A stretch of 62,081 bases of DNA from NCBI GenBank assembly GCA_044867525.1, contig JBIOVB010000130.1, forward strand, positions 1-62,081, written 5' to 3'. Shown here piece by piece: positions 51,527-60,825 of this stretch. This DNA comes from JALYNX01 sp044867525 (GTDB taxonomy: Bacteria > Actinomycetota > Acidimicrobiia > Spongiisociales > ZC4RG35). Numbering within the stretch: the stretch's first letter is position 1; each line of letters starts with the position of its first letter. Made by a program: the position numbers and the translations under genes. Below the pieces are notes generated by a model. It worked only from the letters and a program-made list of their open reading frames with translations, ran no database searches and was not told the origin of the DNA.

Positions 51527-52422
51527 GGTGGCTTCGCAGACTGCTGGCCGGCTTCTTCATCTGGCGGCTGTTCGGACCGGTCCTCTCCCCTCGGTTCCGC
51601 TCTCCCCAGGAGCACCCATGGCGTCATTTCGGGCACACCGTCTTTGTGGGCGATCAGGAATTCCTGGTTCGGGACCTGGGTCCCGATGGGGCGCCGCCGG
51701 TCCTGCTCATCCATGGGCTTGCGGGATCGTCGCTTGCGGAGTGGTACCGGATCGGCCCGGCGCTGGCCGAGAAGTACCGGGTCATCATGGTCGACCACCG
51801 GAGCCATGGCCTGGCTCCCATGGCCCGGGCCCGGTTCGAGGTCGACGACATCGCCGACGACATGGCGGGGGTGCTCGATCGGCTCGGAGTCGGGGTGGTG
51901 TCGGTGGTTGGGTACTCCATGGGTGGCGCCATTGCCCAGGCGTTCGCCCACCGCCATCCGGAGCGAACGGGCCGTGTTGTCCTCATCGCCACGTTCAGTC
52001 ATCACCCGCAGCCGGTCAGGGCGCTGCGGGTGGCGGGGGCGGTGATCGCTCGGGCCTGGGAGCGTCTCACCGGTCTGGGGACGCCGGAGGTCAGGTCGGG
52101 ATACCTGTTGGCCACAGGCGCGGTCGAGGAGCGCCACGCCCGCTGGCTCTGGGAGGAGACCCATCGGCGGGACACCGATGCCGGAACCCAAGCGAGCCTC
52201 GCCCTGCTTCGGTTCGACTCCCGGCCATGGGTGGCGAAGATCGAGGCCGAGGCTTTGGTCGTCATCCCTACCAAGGACCAACTCGTGCCCCCGTCATGGC
52301 AGTACCAACTGGCGGCGCTCATCGGCGACCCCGAGGTGGTGGAGCTGGTCGGGGTCAGACACGAGGCGCCCTGGACCCACGCCGACCGTCTGGTCGACGA
52401 AATCACGCACTTCATCGGGTGA
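51523..52422 (+). CDS. Alpha/beta hydrolase fold protein
   Basis: This 299-residue protein has an N-terminal hydrophobic/basic segment, the oxyanion region LLIHGLAGSS, the nucleophile elbow GYSMGGAIAQ, and a late His in RHEAPWTH. The substrate is unknown; esterase or lactonase activity is likely. GTG 51523 overlaps the ferredoxin stop by 4 bp, so the two are co-expressed. Confidence 0.86.
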   Translation: MRWLRRLLAGFFIWRLFGPVLSPRFRSPQEHPWRHFGHTVFVGDQEFLVRDLGPDGAPPVLLIHGLAGSSLAEWYRIGPALAEKYRVIMVDHRSHGLAPMARARFEVDDIADDMAGVLDRLGVGVVSVVGYSMGGAIAQAFAHRHPERTGRVVLIATFSHHPQPVRALRVAGAVIARAWERLTGLGTPEVRSGYLLATGAVEERHARWLWEETHRRDTDAGTQASLALLRFDSRPWVAKIEAEALVVIPTKDQLVPPSWQYQLAALIGDPEVVELVGVRHEAPWTHADRLVDEITHFIG

Positions 52423-52457
52423 CCCCGGCAACTGCAAGTGACCACTAGCGTGAAAGG

Positions 52458-54470
52458 ATGACCACCGAGCTCGTCCTTGGCACATGCCACCACGACTGCC
52501 CGGACACTTGCGGCTGGGTGGTCACCGTCGAGGATGGGCGGGCAGTCAAGTTGCGGGGCAACCCCGACCACCCGTACTCCCGAGGGGAGCTCTGCCCCAA
52601 GGTCAACCGGTTCCTGGAGAGGGTCTATCACCCCGACCGCGTGCTCCACCCCATGATCCGGGTCGGTCCGAAGGGTGCCGGGGAGTTTCGTCGGGGGAGC
52701 TGGGCCGAGGCCCTGGATCTGGTGGCCAGCCGTCTGCGAGCGGTGATCGACGAGCACGGAGGGGAAGCGATCGTCCCCTGGGGTGATGCCGGCACCCAAG
52801 GCCTGCTCCAGATGTCCTATCTCGACCGCTTCTTCTTTGCCGGCATCGGCGCCTCGCGCCAGATCGACTCGCTGTGCGGGGCCACGGCCGGGGCCGGCCT
52901 CTCGGCGACCTACGGCAGCAAGCACAGCGCCGATCCTATGGATGTCCGTTTCTCCGAACTGGTGCTGCTCTGGGGGACCAACACCAGGCTCACCAACCGC
53001 CATCTCTGGCCCTTCGTCGAGGAGGCAAGAGCCAATGGCGCCAAGGTGGTGGTCATCGACCCGATCCGGACCATCACCGCTCAGTCGGCCGACTGGTTCA
53101 TCCAACCGCTGCCGGGTACCGACGTCGCACTGATGCTGGGGATGATGCATGTTCTGATCAGGGATGGTCTCATCGACCATGAGTACGTGGCCGACCACAC
53201 GCTCGGCTTCGAGGAGTTGGTAGAGCATGTCTCGTCGTGGACCCCACAGCGGGCGGCCGAGGCCTGCGGGCTCGAACCCTCCGAGGTCGAGGAGTTGGCC
53301 CGGGTCTACGGCGCGATACAGAAGAGCTTCATTCGCACCCTGATCGGCGCCGAGCACCACGAGCACGGGGCGATGTTCTTCCGGGCCCTTGGCTGCCTTC
53401 CGGTCCTCACCGGCGCCTGGCGGCATCGCGGCGGCGGCCTTTCACGATCGGTGGGGGTGTGGTCCGAGGAGATTGCCGACGATTCGGTGATGGATCCCCG
53501 ATCCACGACACGGCCGGTGAGCATGAATCGCCTCGGTGAGGCCCTCACCAATGAGGAGACCGGCGTCCATGCCCTTTTCGTCTGGAATGGCAACCCCCTC
53601 GTCTCCGCTCCCAATGCCGCCTTGGTCCGGCGCGGCTTGGAGCGGGAGGACCTGTTCACAGTGGTCAGCGAGCAGTTCCTCACCGACACGGCTCTCTATG
53701 CCGACGTGGTGTTCCCGGCGACCACTCAGATCGAGCAAACGGATGTCGTCCAGTCCTGGGGGCACCTCTACCTGGGGTGGAACCACGCCGCCATCGAGCC
53801 AGTCGGGGAGTCGGTCCCCAACTCCGAGTTGTGGCGTCGGTTGGCCAAAGCGATGGGGGTCCGGCATCCGGTGTTCGAGATGAGCGATGAAGAGCTCTTG
53901 CAGCAGGCCCTTCCCGACGTCGACCTCGAGATCCTGCAGAAGCAGGGCTTTGCCCGGCTCGACCTTCCGGAGGCGCTCCTGCCTTATGCCGAGGGCGGTT
54001 TCGCCAACCCGGATGGCAAGGCGCATCTCTACTCCGATCGACTGGCGCAAGCCGGCCACGACCCGCTGCCCTCCTACACGCCCGCCGTGGAGGGCCCGGG
54101 TAGTGAGATGAGCAGACGGTTCCCGCTGTCGCTCCTCACTCCCAAGAACCACGTCCGCTTCCTCAACACCAGCTATTCCCGCCATCACGGCGACAAGGAG
54201 AAAGCACCAGGGTTCGAGATCGATCCGGCCGATGCCGGGGCGCGGGGGATTGCCGAAGGAGACCTGGTCCGTGTGTTCAACGAGCGAGCAGAGCTCCGGC
54301 TCCCGGCGCGGATCAGCGATCGGCTTCGCCCCGGGGTCTGTGCCATCCCCTGGGGGTGGTGGGGAGCCGAGGCCAACGCCAACGCTCTGACAAACGACGC
54401 CCCCGCAGATTGGGGGGGAGGCGTCGCCTTCTGGGACACCCTGGTGGAGGCGGAGAAGGCTTCGCCGTAA
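52458..54470 (+). CDS. Molybdopterin-dependent oxidoreductase (DMSO reductase superfamily)
   Basis: This 670-residue protein has an N-terminal 4Fe-4S site (C10, C14, C18, C46), the large MGD-binding domains and a C-terminal molydop-binding domain (LLTPKNHVRFLNTSY, DLVRVFNERAEL). There is no Tat signal, so it is cytoplasmic. It resembles stand-alone members annotated as formate dehydrogenase-like or thiosulfate/polysulfide-type; the substrate is unknown. ATG 52458 lies 6 nt after TAGCGT (52446-52451). The stop TAA lies in a palindromic repeat. Confidence 0.88.
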   Translation: MTTELVLGTCHHDCPDTCGWVVTVEDGRAVKLRGNPDHPYSRGELCPKVNRFLERVYHPDRVLHPMIRVGPKGAGEFRRGSWAEALDLVASRLRAVIDEHGGEAIVPWGDAGTQGLLQMSYLDRFFFAGIGASRQIDSLCGATAGAGLSATYGSKHSADPMDVRFSELVLLWGTNTRLTNRHLWPFVEEARANGAKVVVIDPIRTITAQSADWFIQPLPGTDVALMLGMMHVLIRDGLIDHEYVADHTLGFEELVEHVSSWTPQRAAEACGLEPSEVEELARVYGAIQKSFIRTLIGAEHHEHGAMFFRALGCLPVLTGAWRHRGGGLSRSVGVWSEEIADDSVMDPRSTTRPVSMNRLGEALTNEETGVHALFVWNGNPLVSAPNAALVRRGLEREDLFTVVSEQFLTDTALYADVVFPATTQIEQTDVVQSWGHLYLGWNHAAIEPVGESVPNSELWRRLAKAMGVRHPVFEMSDEELLQQALPDVDLEILQKQGFARLDLPEALLPYAEGGFANPDGKAHLYSDRLAQAGHDPLPSYTPAVEGPGSEMSRRFPLSLLTPKNHVRFLNTSYSRHHGDKEKAPGFEIDPADAGARGIAEGDLVRVFNERAELRLPARISDRLRPGVCAIPWGWWGAEANANALTNDAPADWGGGVAFWDTLVEAEKASP

Positions 54471-54519
54471 TTGGGGCCGGGAGCATTCACCACGAATGCT
54501 CAACCCCTCAATTTCGGGG
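54467..54519. repeat. 53-bp palindromic intergenic repeat, type B copy 2
   Basis: GTAATTGGGG...CCCCTCAATTTCGGGG encloses a perfect inner hairpin GAGCATTC-ACCAC-GAATGCTC. It has the same length and ends as 6980-7032. It contains the TAA stop of the molybdopterin oxidoreductase, and the last three codons and the stop of the convergent penicillin acylase lie within it. It probably also acts as a terminator. Confidence 0.78.
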
Positions 54520-57009
54520 AGTGAGCACCAATAGCCCCTCGGCTCCCGCGTCTACTTGCTCCCGGGTCCAGCGCAGTGGTCGCTGGATGCCATCCGACCA
54601 GTCGTCGATCATGTCGGCGTAGTGCTCGTGGAAGGCGTGACCGGACTGCCCGGTGGTGTGGATCACCGTGGACGCCGAGAGGTCGGCGAGATCGACCACC
54701 ATCCTCATCGAGGGCACCCAATCGACCTCGTAACCCACCGGTGGGTAGAAGCCGACTGCGTTCACCAGGTCGGCGCCGCCGCCGAGCCGCGTCGGCGCCG
54801 CCCTGTTGAAGAGCCACTCGATGGGGGCGATCCCCGATTGGCCGAAGGTCTGGTTCTCGAAATTGGCTTTGTGCAGGCGGGCCCACTCCCAGCCCGCGGG
54901 GTCACCACCCAGTCGCTCGGTCAGCTCGGCATGCGCCTCCGACATCGCCATCACCAGGATGGCATCCCTGTCCTCGACCTCGGATGTCGAAGTGTCGTCC
55001 CACCAGATGTCGTCAGGAGATTCCAGAAGTGCAGCCACGACCTCGAACCATCGACTTCCCCCCTCGGGCCAGGAGTCCTCGGGGAGCTCGTCGTGGAAAG
55101 TGAGCGCCAGGAGATGCACCCATGTCGCCTGATAGGCGGCTGCCCCCGGTGACGTGGGGGCCGACTGGAAGGGGTCCTCACCTTCCGACCACGGCGTGAG
55201 CACCTCCTGCATCGCAAGGACCGCTTCGCTCTCGGATTCGACCCGAAGCAGGTGGGGCATCAGGTTGTCGGCTCCGCCATCCCGGTTGTCCATCTGCATT
55301 GCCTGACCCGAAGCAACCGAATAGTCGCCGCTCATTTCGAGCATCTCCTCGATACGCGCCGCCCGGTACCCGAGGTCCGAGTCGACCGAGAAGAAGGGAT
55401 CGCCGCCGGCGATCACCCGGTTGTTGGCCGTCGCCACGTAGCCCCGGGGTGGATTGAACATCCGGGGTAGGTCCTCGAAGGGAACCAGACCGTTGGAGAA
55501 TTGAAAATCATCGGTCCAACCGGGGACCGGCCACGACCCGTCGTGGCCGACCCGGATCGGGATCTCGCCTGTCGCCTGATAGGCGATGTTCCCTTCGATG
55601 TCGGCATAGACCAGGTTCTGTGCCGCGATGTCCCATCTCGAAGCGGCTGCCCTGAACTCCTCGTAGTTCCCTGCCTGATTGAGGCCGATGATGGCTTCCA
55701 CCAGGGTCGAAGGTTGCAGCGACTGCCAGGCGAGGGATACCGCAAACGGCTCGGGAAGGTCGAGTGTGGACCCCTGGAAGGGTGGCTCTTCGAAATAGGT
55801 GTCGGAGATGATCGGCCCGTGCATGGTGACCATTACTTCAAACCCGACGTCCTCTCCGCCGGCGACCCTTATCGTCTCCCTTCGGACCTCGGCGTCGACC
55901 CACTCGTCTTCGTACTCGTACTGGTGGGGGTTGTCCGGGTTGATCTTCTCGATGAACAGGTCCTGGGTGTCGACAGCCTCGTTGGTCACCCCCCAGGCGA
56001 TCTGGTCGTTGTGCCCGATCACCACCCCGGGGATCCCGGCGAATGAGTAACCGGCCACCTGATAAGGGCATTCGGGCCCACTCGTCGTGCAGTGCAACCC
56101 GTTGAGGTACCAGATCGAGGGCATCTGGATGGCGAGATGGGGGTCGTTGGCCAGGATCGGCATCCCGCTTTCGGTGCGGGAGCCGCCGACCACCCAGTTA
56201 TTGGACCCGATCCCGCTGAAGCCGCCCCCGGTCCGCTCCCAGACGGCCCGGGCCTTGTCGGCTGCCATGGCCAACACCTGCAACTGCTCGGGGGAGTAGG
56301 CGGTGACCACCCTCCTGGTCCCCGCTGCCTGCTCGGAGGGCACGATCACCGGCGTACCTTCGGGGTAAGCGGGATAGAGCTGCGCGATTCGGTCGAGTGG
56401 CAGCGACGCACTGAGGGTGGCCCGGTCGATCTCCTGGAGCAGGTTCCAGCTCAGGTCCCACGACATCACCTTGGCCCAGGTCAGGCTGTGCACCGGGGTC
56501 CAGGGCTCGATCTCGTACCCCGAGTTCTGCAGGGGGAGGATGGCGTACTCCAGGCTGATCTGGGATGGGCTGTGCTCTTCCAGATATGCGTTCACTCCGG
56601 CTGCGTAGGCCTCGAGGATCCCGCGGTGCTCAGCCGGCATCTCATCCAACTCCTGCTCGGCGATCCCGGTGAAGTCGAGAGAGCGGAGGAACATGTCGGT
56701 TTCCACCTGGTCTTCGCCGAACATCTCGGCGAGGCGTCCCGCCCCGACGTGCCTCCAGAAGTCCATCTGCCAGAAGCGGTCCTGGGCGTGGGTGTAGCCC
56801 TGGGCGAAGAACAGATCCTGTGTCGTGGACGCGTAGATGTGGGGTACGCCGTCCACGTCCCTGACCACCTCTACCTGGTTTCCGAGGCCGGCCACCTCGA
56901 TCTGGCCGTCTGTTTGAGGAAACGAGCGGCGGATCATGAAGAAGCCGAAGACGCCGATCGCGACCCCGAGAACCAGCAGAACGACCAGGATGCGGCGGAC
57001 CCAGCGCAT
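54508..57009 (-). CDS. Penicillin acylase family amidohydrolase
   Basis: This 833-residue Ntn-hydrolase precursor has an N-terminal membrane anchor or signal (about residues 5-26), an alpha-subunit region with DVDGVPHIYA, and the autocleavage site before Ser269 in GSNNWVVGG, which becomes the nucleophile of the beta subunit. Natural substrates may be acyl-homoserine lactones or other N-acyl compounds. ATG 57009 lies 6 nt after TAGGCT (57016-57021, minus strand). Confidence 0.91.
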   Translation of the reverse strand: MRWVRRILVVLLVLGVAIGVFGFFMIRRSFPQTDGQIEVAGLGNQVEVVRDVDGVPHIYASTTQDLFFAQGYTHAQDRFWQMDFWRHVGAGRLAEMFGEDQVETDMFLRSLDFTGIAEQELDEMPAEHRGILEAYAAGVNAYLEEHSPSQISLEYAILPLQNSGYEIEPWTPVHSLTWAKVMSWDLSWNLLQEIDRATLSASLPLDRIAQLYPAYPEGTPVIVPSEQAAGTRRVVTAYSPEQLQVLAMAADKARAVWERTGGGFSGIGSNNWVVGGSRTESGMPILANDPHLAIQMPSIWYLNGLHCTTSGPECPYQVAGYSFAGIPGVVIGHNDQIAWGVTNEAVDTQDLFIEKINPDNPHQYEYEDEWVDAEVRRETIRVAGGEDVGFEVMVTMHGPIISDTYFEEPPFQGSTLDLPEPFAVSLAWQSLQPSTLVEAIIGLNQAGNYEEFRAAASRWDIAAQNLVYADIEGNIAYQATGEIPIRVGHDGSWPVPGWTDDFQFSNGLVPFEDLPRMFNPPRGYVATANNRVIAGGDPFFSVDSDLGYRAARIEEMLEMSGDYSVASGQAMQMDNRDGGADNLMPHLLRVESESEAVLAMQEVLTPWSEGEDPFQSAPTSPGAAAYQATWVHLLALTFHDELPEDSWPEGGSRWFEVVAALLESPDDIWWDDTSTSEVEDRDAILVMAMSEAHAELTERLGGDPAGWEWARLHKANFENQTFGQSGIAPIEWLFNRAAPTRLGGGADLVNAVGFYPPVGYEVDWVPSMRMVVDLADLSASTVIHTTGQSGHAFHEHYADMIDDWSDGIQRPLRWTREQVDAGAEGLLVLTPRN

Positions 57010-57064
57010 GCCGGGAGCCTAGGTGGAATCGGCCTTTGCGCCTGGTCCTGCCTAGTTTTGCGCC

Positions 57065-57520
57065 ATGCGCCGATCGACGAAGGTGATACTGCTCGCTCTC
57101 GTGCTGGCGGCGTGCAGCCCCACTGCGGAGACCACGACCACCTCCACCTCGGTACTCGAGAACGTCGCCTCGACGATGCCGACAGCTCCGCCGGCATCGA
57201 CCGCGCCGACCACGACCGAGACGGTGCCCCAGACCACCGCGGCTCCGATTACCACGCCCGGCGCTCCCGCCGACGTGATCGTTAGTGGGGGCGTGGTGGA
57301 CGGCCCGGACACCATCGAGGTCTTGATGGGGGAGACCGTGGGAATCACCGTCCTCGCCGACGTGGCCGATGAGGTCCATGTCCACGGCTTCGACCTCACG
57401 TTTCCCACCGAGCCCGGTGTTCCCACGGTGGTGACCTTCACAGCCGATGCCCAGGGGATCTTCGAGGTCGAGCTCGAGGAGGCCGAGCTCCCCCTGTTCG
57501 AGTTGGTGGTCGTCCCCTGA
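57065..57520 (+). CDS. Cupredoxin-like lipoprotein
   Basis: This 151-residue lipoprotein (MRRSTKVILLALVLAAC, Cys17) has a long Thr/Pro/Ala linker followed by a C-terminal beta domain resembling cupredoxins (GETVGITVLADVADEVHVHG, FDLTF, FEVELEEAELPLFEL). The typical C-terminal Cys/Met copper ligands are not visible, so copper binding is uncertain; HVH is present. ATG 57065 lies 6 nt after TAGTTT (57053-57058). It is the first gene of a five-gene operon. Confidence 0.75.
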   Translation: MRRSTKVILLALVLAACSPTAETTTTSTSVLENVASTMPTAPPASTAPTTTETVPQTTAAPITTPGAPADVIVSGGVVDGPDTIEVLMGETVGITVLADVADEVHVHGFDLTFPTEPGVPTVVTFTADAQGIFEVELEEAELPLFELVVVP

Positions 57521-57521
57521 G

Positions 57522-58817
57522 ATGATCTGGCCACACGGCATAGGGGGGCGCCTCGACCTCCCGGTGCCCGTTTCCTACTTCATCGTCGGCGCCGGGCTGG
57601 TGCTCGTCGCCAGCTTCGTCGTTCTCGCTCTCCTCTGGCCCGAGCCCAGACTCCAGGGCGGTCCCCGGGATGAGGTGTCGAGGCTGACCGTTCCCCGCCG
57701 AGGGCTGGTGCCTGGCCTTGGGCTGCTCGGCCTCCTCCTGGTGATCGGCCAGCTGGTGGTGGAGCTCCTTGGCCTGGAGACCGACCCGTCACGGCCCACA
57801 ATCGCCCCGGTCCTGGTTTGGGTGGTGTTCTGGCTGGTGGTGCCTTTTGCCGGTGTGGTGATCGGCGACTGGTACACCGACCTCAACCCGTGGCGCAGCG
57901 TGGGCAGGATGCTTGGAGTGGGGAGCCGGGAGCGTCCCCAGTTCCTGGCAAGGGTCGGGATCTGGCCGGCAGCGGTGCTGTTTCTCGCCTTCGCCTGGCT
58001 GGAGCTGGTCAGCCCGAGCTCGGGGGAGCCGGTCACCCTTGGTCTCGCCGCCCTCGTCTACACGACCGTGATGGTGGCGGTGATGACCTACGCGGGCCGG
58101 GAGACGGGACTCGCCGGATTCGACCTGTTCACCCCCTACAACCGGCTCTTCTCCTCGATCTCGCCCTTGGGCCGTCGTGCCGATGGGCGGATCGTGTGGC
58201 GGGGATGGTTGCGGGCGCTCCCCGTTCTCCCGTCGTGGCCCGGATTGGCCGCTTTCGTCGTGTTCGCCATCGGAACCGTCACCTACGACGGGGCCTCGGG
58301 AACCACCTGGTTTCGCGACGCGGTCGGCGATCTGGGACAGACCACCGGTGGCGAGACGGTCTTGTTGATCGCCACGATCGCGGTGATCGCCAGTGGCTAC
58401 CTGCTCGCATCCTGGGCCGCCTCCCGCTTGGCAGGGGGCGGCTGGACCACGGGCCGGGTGGCGGCTCGCTTTGCCCACTCGCTGGTTCCGATCGCGCTTG
58501 CCTATGCAGTCGCCCACTACATGACCCTGATCATCTTCGAGGGCCAGCAGCTCATTGCGGCGGTGTCCGACCCCTTCGCCATGAGCTGGGACCTGTTCGG
58601 AACCGCCGACCGCAAGGTGGATTTCTTTCTCACCGCCAGTGAGCCGATCTGGTATCTCCAGGTGGCGGTGATCGTCTCCGGGCACGTCGCCGGTGTCGTT
58701 CTCGCCCACGACCGGGCACTCGGGGACTTCGGGCCGGACGCGGTGCGTTCCCAATACGCGATGCTTCTCCTTATGGTGGCTCTCACCACTCTCGGGTTGC
58801 TGATCCTTTCCGGTTGA
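57522..58817 (+). CDS. Polytopic membrane protein (type often annotated fenitrothion hydrolase-like)
   Basis: This 431-residue protein with about ten to twelve transmembrane helices starts HGIGGRLDLPVPVSYFIVGA, a signature I associate with conserved actinobacterial membrane proteins labelled fenitrothion hydrolase; that label does not establish function. Conserved GDWYTDLNPW and FDLFTPYNRLFSSISPLGRR sit in loops. It lies 1 bp after the cupredoxin-like lipoprotein stop and its own stop overlaps the next start as TGATG. Confidence 0.75.
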   Translation: MIWPHGIGGRLDLPVPVSYFIVGAGLVLVASFVVLALLWPEPRLQGGPRDEVSRLTVPRRGLVPGLGLLGLLLVIGQLVVELLGLETDPSRPTIAPVLVWVVFWLVVPFAGVVIGDWYTDLNPWRSVGRMLGVGSRERPQFLARVGIWPAAVLFLAFAWLELVSPSSGEPVTLGLAALVYTTVMVAVMTYAGRETGLAGFDLFTPYNRLFSSISPLGRRADGRIVWRGWLRALPVLPSWPGLAAFVVFAIGTVTYDGASGTTWFRDAVGDLGQTTGGETVLLIATIAVIASGYLLASWAASRLAGGGWTTGRVAARFAHSLVPIALAYAVAHYMTLIIFEGQQLIAAVSDPFAMSWDLFGTADRKVDFFLTASEPIWYLQVAVIVSGHVAGVVLAHDRALGDFGPDAVRSQYAMLLLMVALTTLGLLILSG

Positions 58818-58981
58818 TGTTCACCTTTGCCCACTATTGGGGGATCGACGAGGTCGGGATATTTGTCATCCCGGCCCTAGCCGCCATCTTCTCTTTGCGC
58901 TGGGCGGAGCGTCGGGCGAGGCGGAAAGCAGTGGAGAGGCAGGCGGAGGAAGAAGTGCCGGAACCAACCGATGTCGACTGA
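58817..58981 (+). CDS. Small single-pass membrane protein
   Basis: A 54-residue frame begins at ATG 58817 in the TGATG overlap with the previous gene and ends at TGA 58979-58981, 11 bp inside ctaB. It encodes MFTFAHYWGIDE, one hydrophobic helix (VGIFVIPALAAIFSLRW) and a charged Arg/Glu tail. Both overlaps and the sensible membrane topology (basic residues after the helix) support a real gene. Confidence 0.68.
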   Translation: MFTFAHYWGIDEVGIFVIPALAAIFSLRWAERRARRKAVERQAEEEVPEPTDVD

Positions 58982-59894
58982 GAGCACGGGAGCGCCTCTC
59001 ACCCCGGAGGTGACCCTCGTGGTTCCATCCGAGCGTTCGCGTTCGAGGCTTGCGGCTTACCTGGCGCTGACCAAGCCCCGAATCATCGAGCTGCTCCTGA
59101 TCACCACGGTCCCCTCGATGGTGCTGGCCGCCGGCACCTGGCCCGGCGCCTGGATCGTGGTCAACACCTTGATCGGGGGAACGCTGTCTGCCGGCGGAGC
59201 CAACGCCCTCAACAGCTATTTCGACCGTGACATCGACGAGTTGATGCGGCGCACCAGGTCCCGCCCGCTGGCCCGTCACGAGGTCCCGCCGGCCAACGCT
59301 CTCTTCTTCGGCGTCGCCCTCGGACTCGCCGGGTTCCTCTGGCTCTGGCTGACCGCCAACCTGGTAGCCGCGGCGATCGCTACCGCAGCGCTGCTCTTCT
59401 ATGTCCTGGTGTACACCCTCGCCCTGAAGCGCTCCACCACCCAGAACATCGTGATCGGGGGGGCGGCGGGTGCGGCTCCGGTCCTGGTGGGGTGGGCCGC
59501 AATCGCCGGAGGCGTGGGACTGCCGGCGTGGGTGCTGTTCCTGGTGGTCTTCTATTGGACTCCACCCCACTTCTGGGCCCTGGCCATCAGGTATCGGGAT
59601 GACTACGCCCGTGCCGGGGTGCCCATGCTGCCGGTGGTCGCCGGTGTCGAGGCCACAACCCGCAAGATGCTGCTCTACACCGGGGTGATGGTGGGGATAA
59701 CCCTTCTCCTGGTGCCGGTGGCAGGTATGGGCTGGATCTACTTGGTTGCCGCCATCGCCCTCGGGGCCTGGTTCCTCTGGGACACCTGGAGGGTGTTCCG
59801 CCATCCCGAAGATGCGATGCGCTTGTTCACCACCTCGACGGTCTATCTGTCCGCCCTCTTCGCGTCGGTCATGCTCGACGTCCTGATCCGATGA
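58971..59894 (+). CDS. ctaB: Protoheme IX farnesyltransferase (heme O synthase)
   Basis: This 307-residue UbiA-superfamily enzyme with about nine helices attaches farnesyl to heme B to give heme O for cytochrome oxidase. The first Asp-rich motif NSYFDRDIDELMRRTRSRPL spans residues 81-100, with LTKPRIIELLLITT near the N-terminus and YWTPPHFWALAI later. It overlaps the small membrane protein gene upstream and the thioredoxin-like gene downstream (ATGA), which fits oxidase assembly. Confidence 0.94.
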   Translation: MSTESTGAPLTPEVTLVVPSERSRSRLAAYLALTKPRIIELLLITTVPSMVLAAGTWPGAWIVVNTLIGGTLSAGGANALNSYFDRDIDELMRRTRSRPLARHEVPPANALFFGVALGLAGFLWLWLTANLVAAAIATAALLFYVLVYTLALKRSTTQNIVIGGAAGAAPVLVGWAAIAGGVGLPAWVLFLVVFYWTPPHFWALAIRYRDDYARAGVPMLPVVAGVEATTRKMLLYTGVMVGITLLLVPVAGMGWIYLVAAIALGAWFLWDTWRVFRHPEDAMRLFTTSTVYLSALFASVMLDVLIR

Positions 59895-60721
59895 GACAGT
59901 CGCTGCTCCTGATCGCCGTCGGACTGGCTGCGCTGTCGTGCAGCTCCGAGGAGACCCCGTTGGCGGTTGTGGCCTCTGCCCCGGCTGCCATCGGTGTTGG
60001 CGAGCAACGTGTCATGTTCACGCTGATCGACCAGGAGACCAATCAGTGGGTTACCTCGCCGGATCGGCCCGCAACCGTCACCCTTCGCGACGAGAACGGA
60101 TCACCCCTGGAGACCTATCCCATGGAGTTCGTCTGGGCACTGGAAGACGTGCGCGGACTGTATGTGGCCAACCTGGTGATCCCTGAGGCGGGGACGTATC
60201 AAGTGACCATCGACGCCGAGGGTTTCGGTGAGGCGGGTCCAGCCGGGTTGGTGGCGAGCGAAGACCCGACAGTGATCCAAATAGGAGAGCAGGCACCGCG
60301 GTCGGAGACCAAGGTCGGCGCAGACTTCCCGGACCTGGCGACGATCACGTCCGACCCGGACCCCGATCCGGCGATGTACGAGGTGTCGGTCGCCGACGCC
60401 GTTGCCGGCGGCAGCCCAACGGTGATCACCTTCGCCACCCCGGCCTTCTGCACCAGCGAAGCCTGTGGCCCGATGCTGAACCAGGTCAAGGCGCTACGGG
60501 CGAGCTATCCCGACGTCGAGTTCATCCACGTCGAGATCTACGACGACCTTCAGGTCACCGACTTCGCCGACCTGACGGTGGTGCCCGCCGTCGAGGAGTG
60601 GGGCCTCCCCTCAGAGCCCTGGGTTTTCGTGGTCGATGGGGGTGGGACGGTGAGCGCGGCCTTCGAAGGAGCGGTGGGCAACGAGGAGCTCACCGCTGCC
60701 ATCGAGGCGGCTGGGGGCTGA
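59891..60721 (+). CDS. Thioredoxin-fold lipoprotein (SCO/TlpA-like)
   Basis: This 276-residue lipoprotein (MRQSLLLIAVGLAALSC, Cys17) has an N-terminal beta domain (about residues 24-130, Ig-like) followed by a thioredoxin fold with F-C187-TSEA-C192-GPM. The Cys pair has four residues between, unlike CxxC thioredoxins or the CxxxC of Sco1. A role in copper or thiol delivery to cytochrome oxidase is inferred from its 4-bp overlap with ctaB. Confidence 0.8.
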   Translation: MRQSLLLIAVGLAALSCSSEETPLAVVASAPAAIGVGEQRVMFTLIDQETNQWVTSPDRPATVTLRDENGSPLETYPMEFVWALEDVRGLYVANLVIPEAGTYQVTIDAEGFGEAGPAGLVASEDPTVIQIGEQAPRSETKVGADFPDLATITSDPDPDPAMYEVSVADAVAGGSPTVITFATPAFCTSEACGPMLNQVKALRASYPDVEFIHVEIYDDLQVTDFADLTVVPAVEEWGLPSEPWVFVVDGGGTVSAAFEGAVGNEELTAAIEAAGG

Positions 60722-60825
60722 GCCGACCTGGCCCGACGGGTCTCCCGGTGTCTTCTGGCCTGTGGAAAAGAATTCTTTGAAACGGCTTCAGGGGTATGGA
60801 ATCTGTCTGGCCCGGTCAGTACCAT

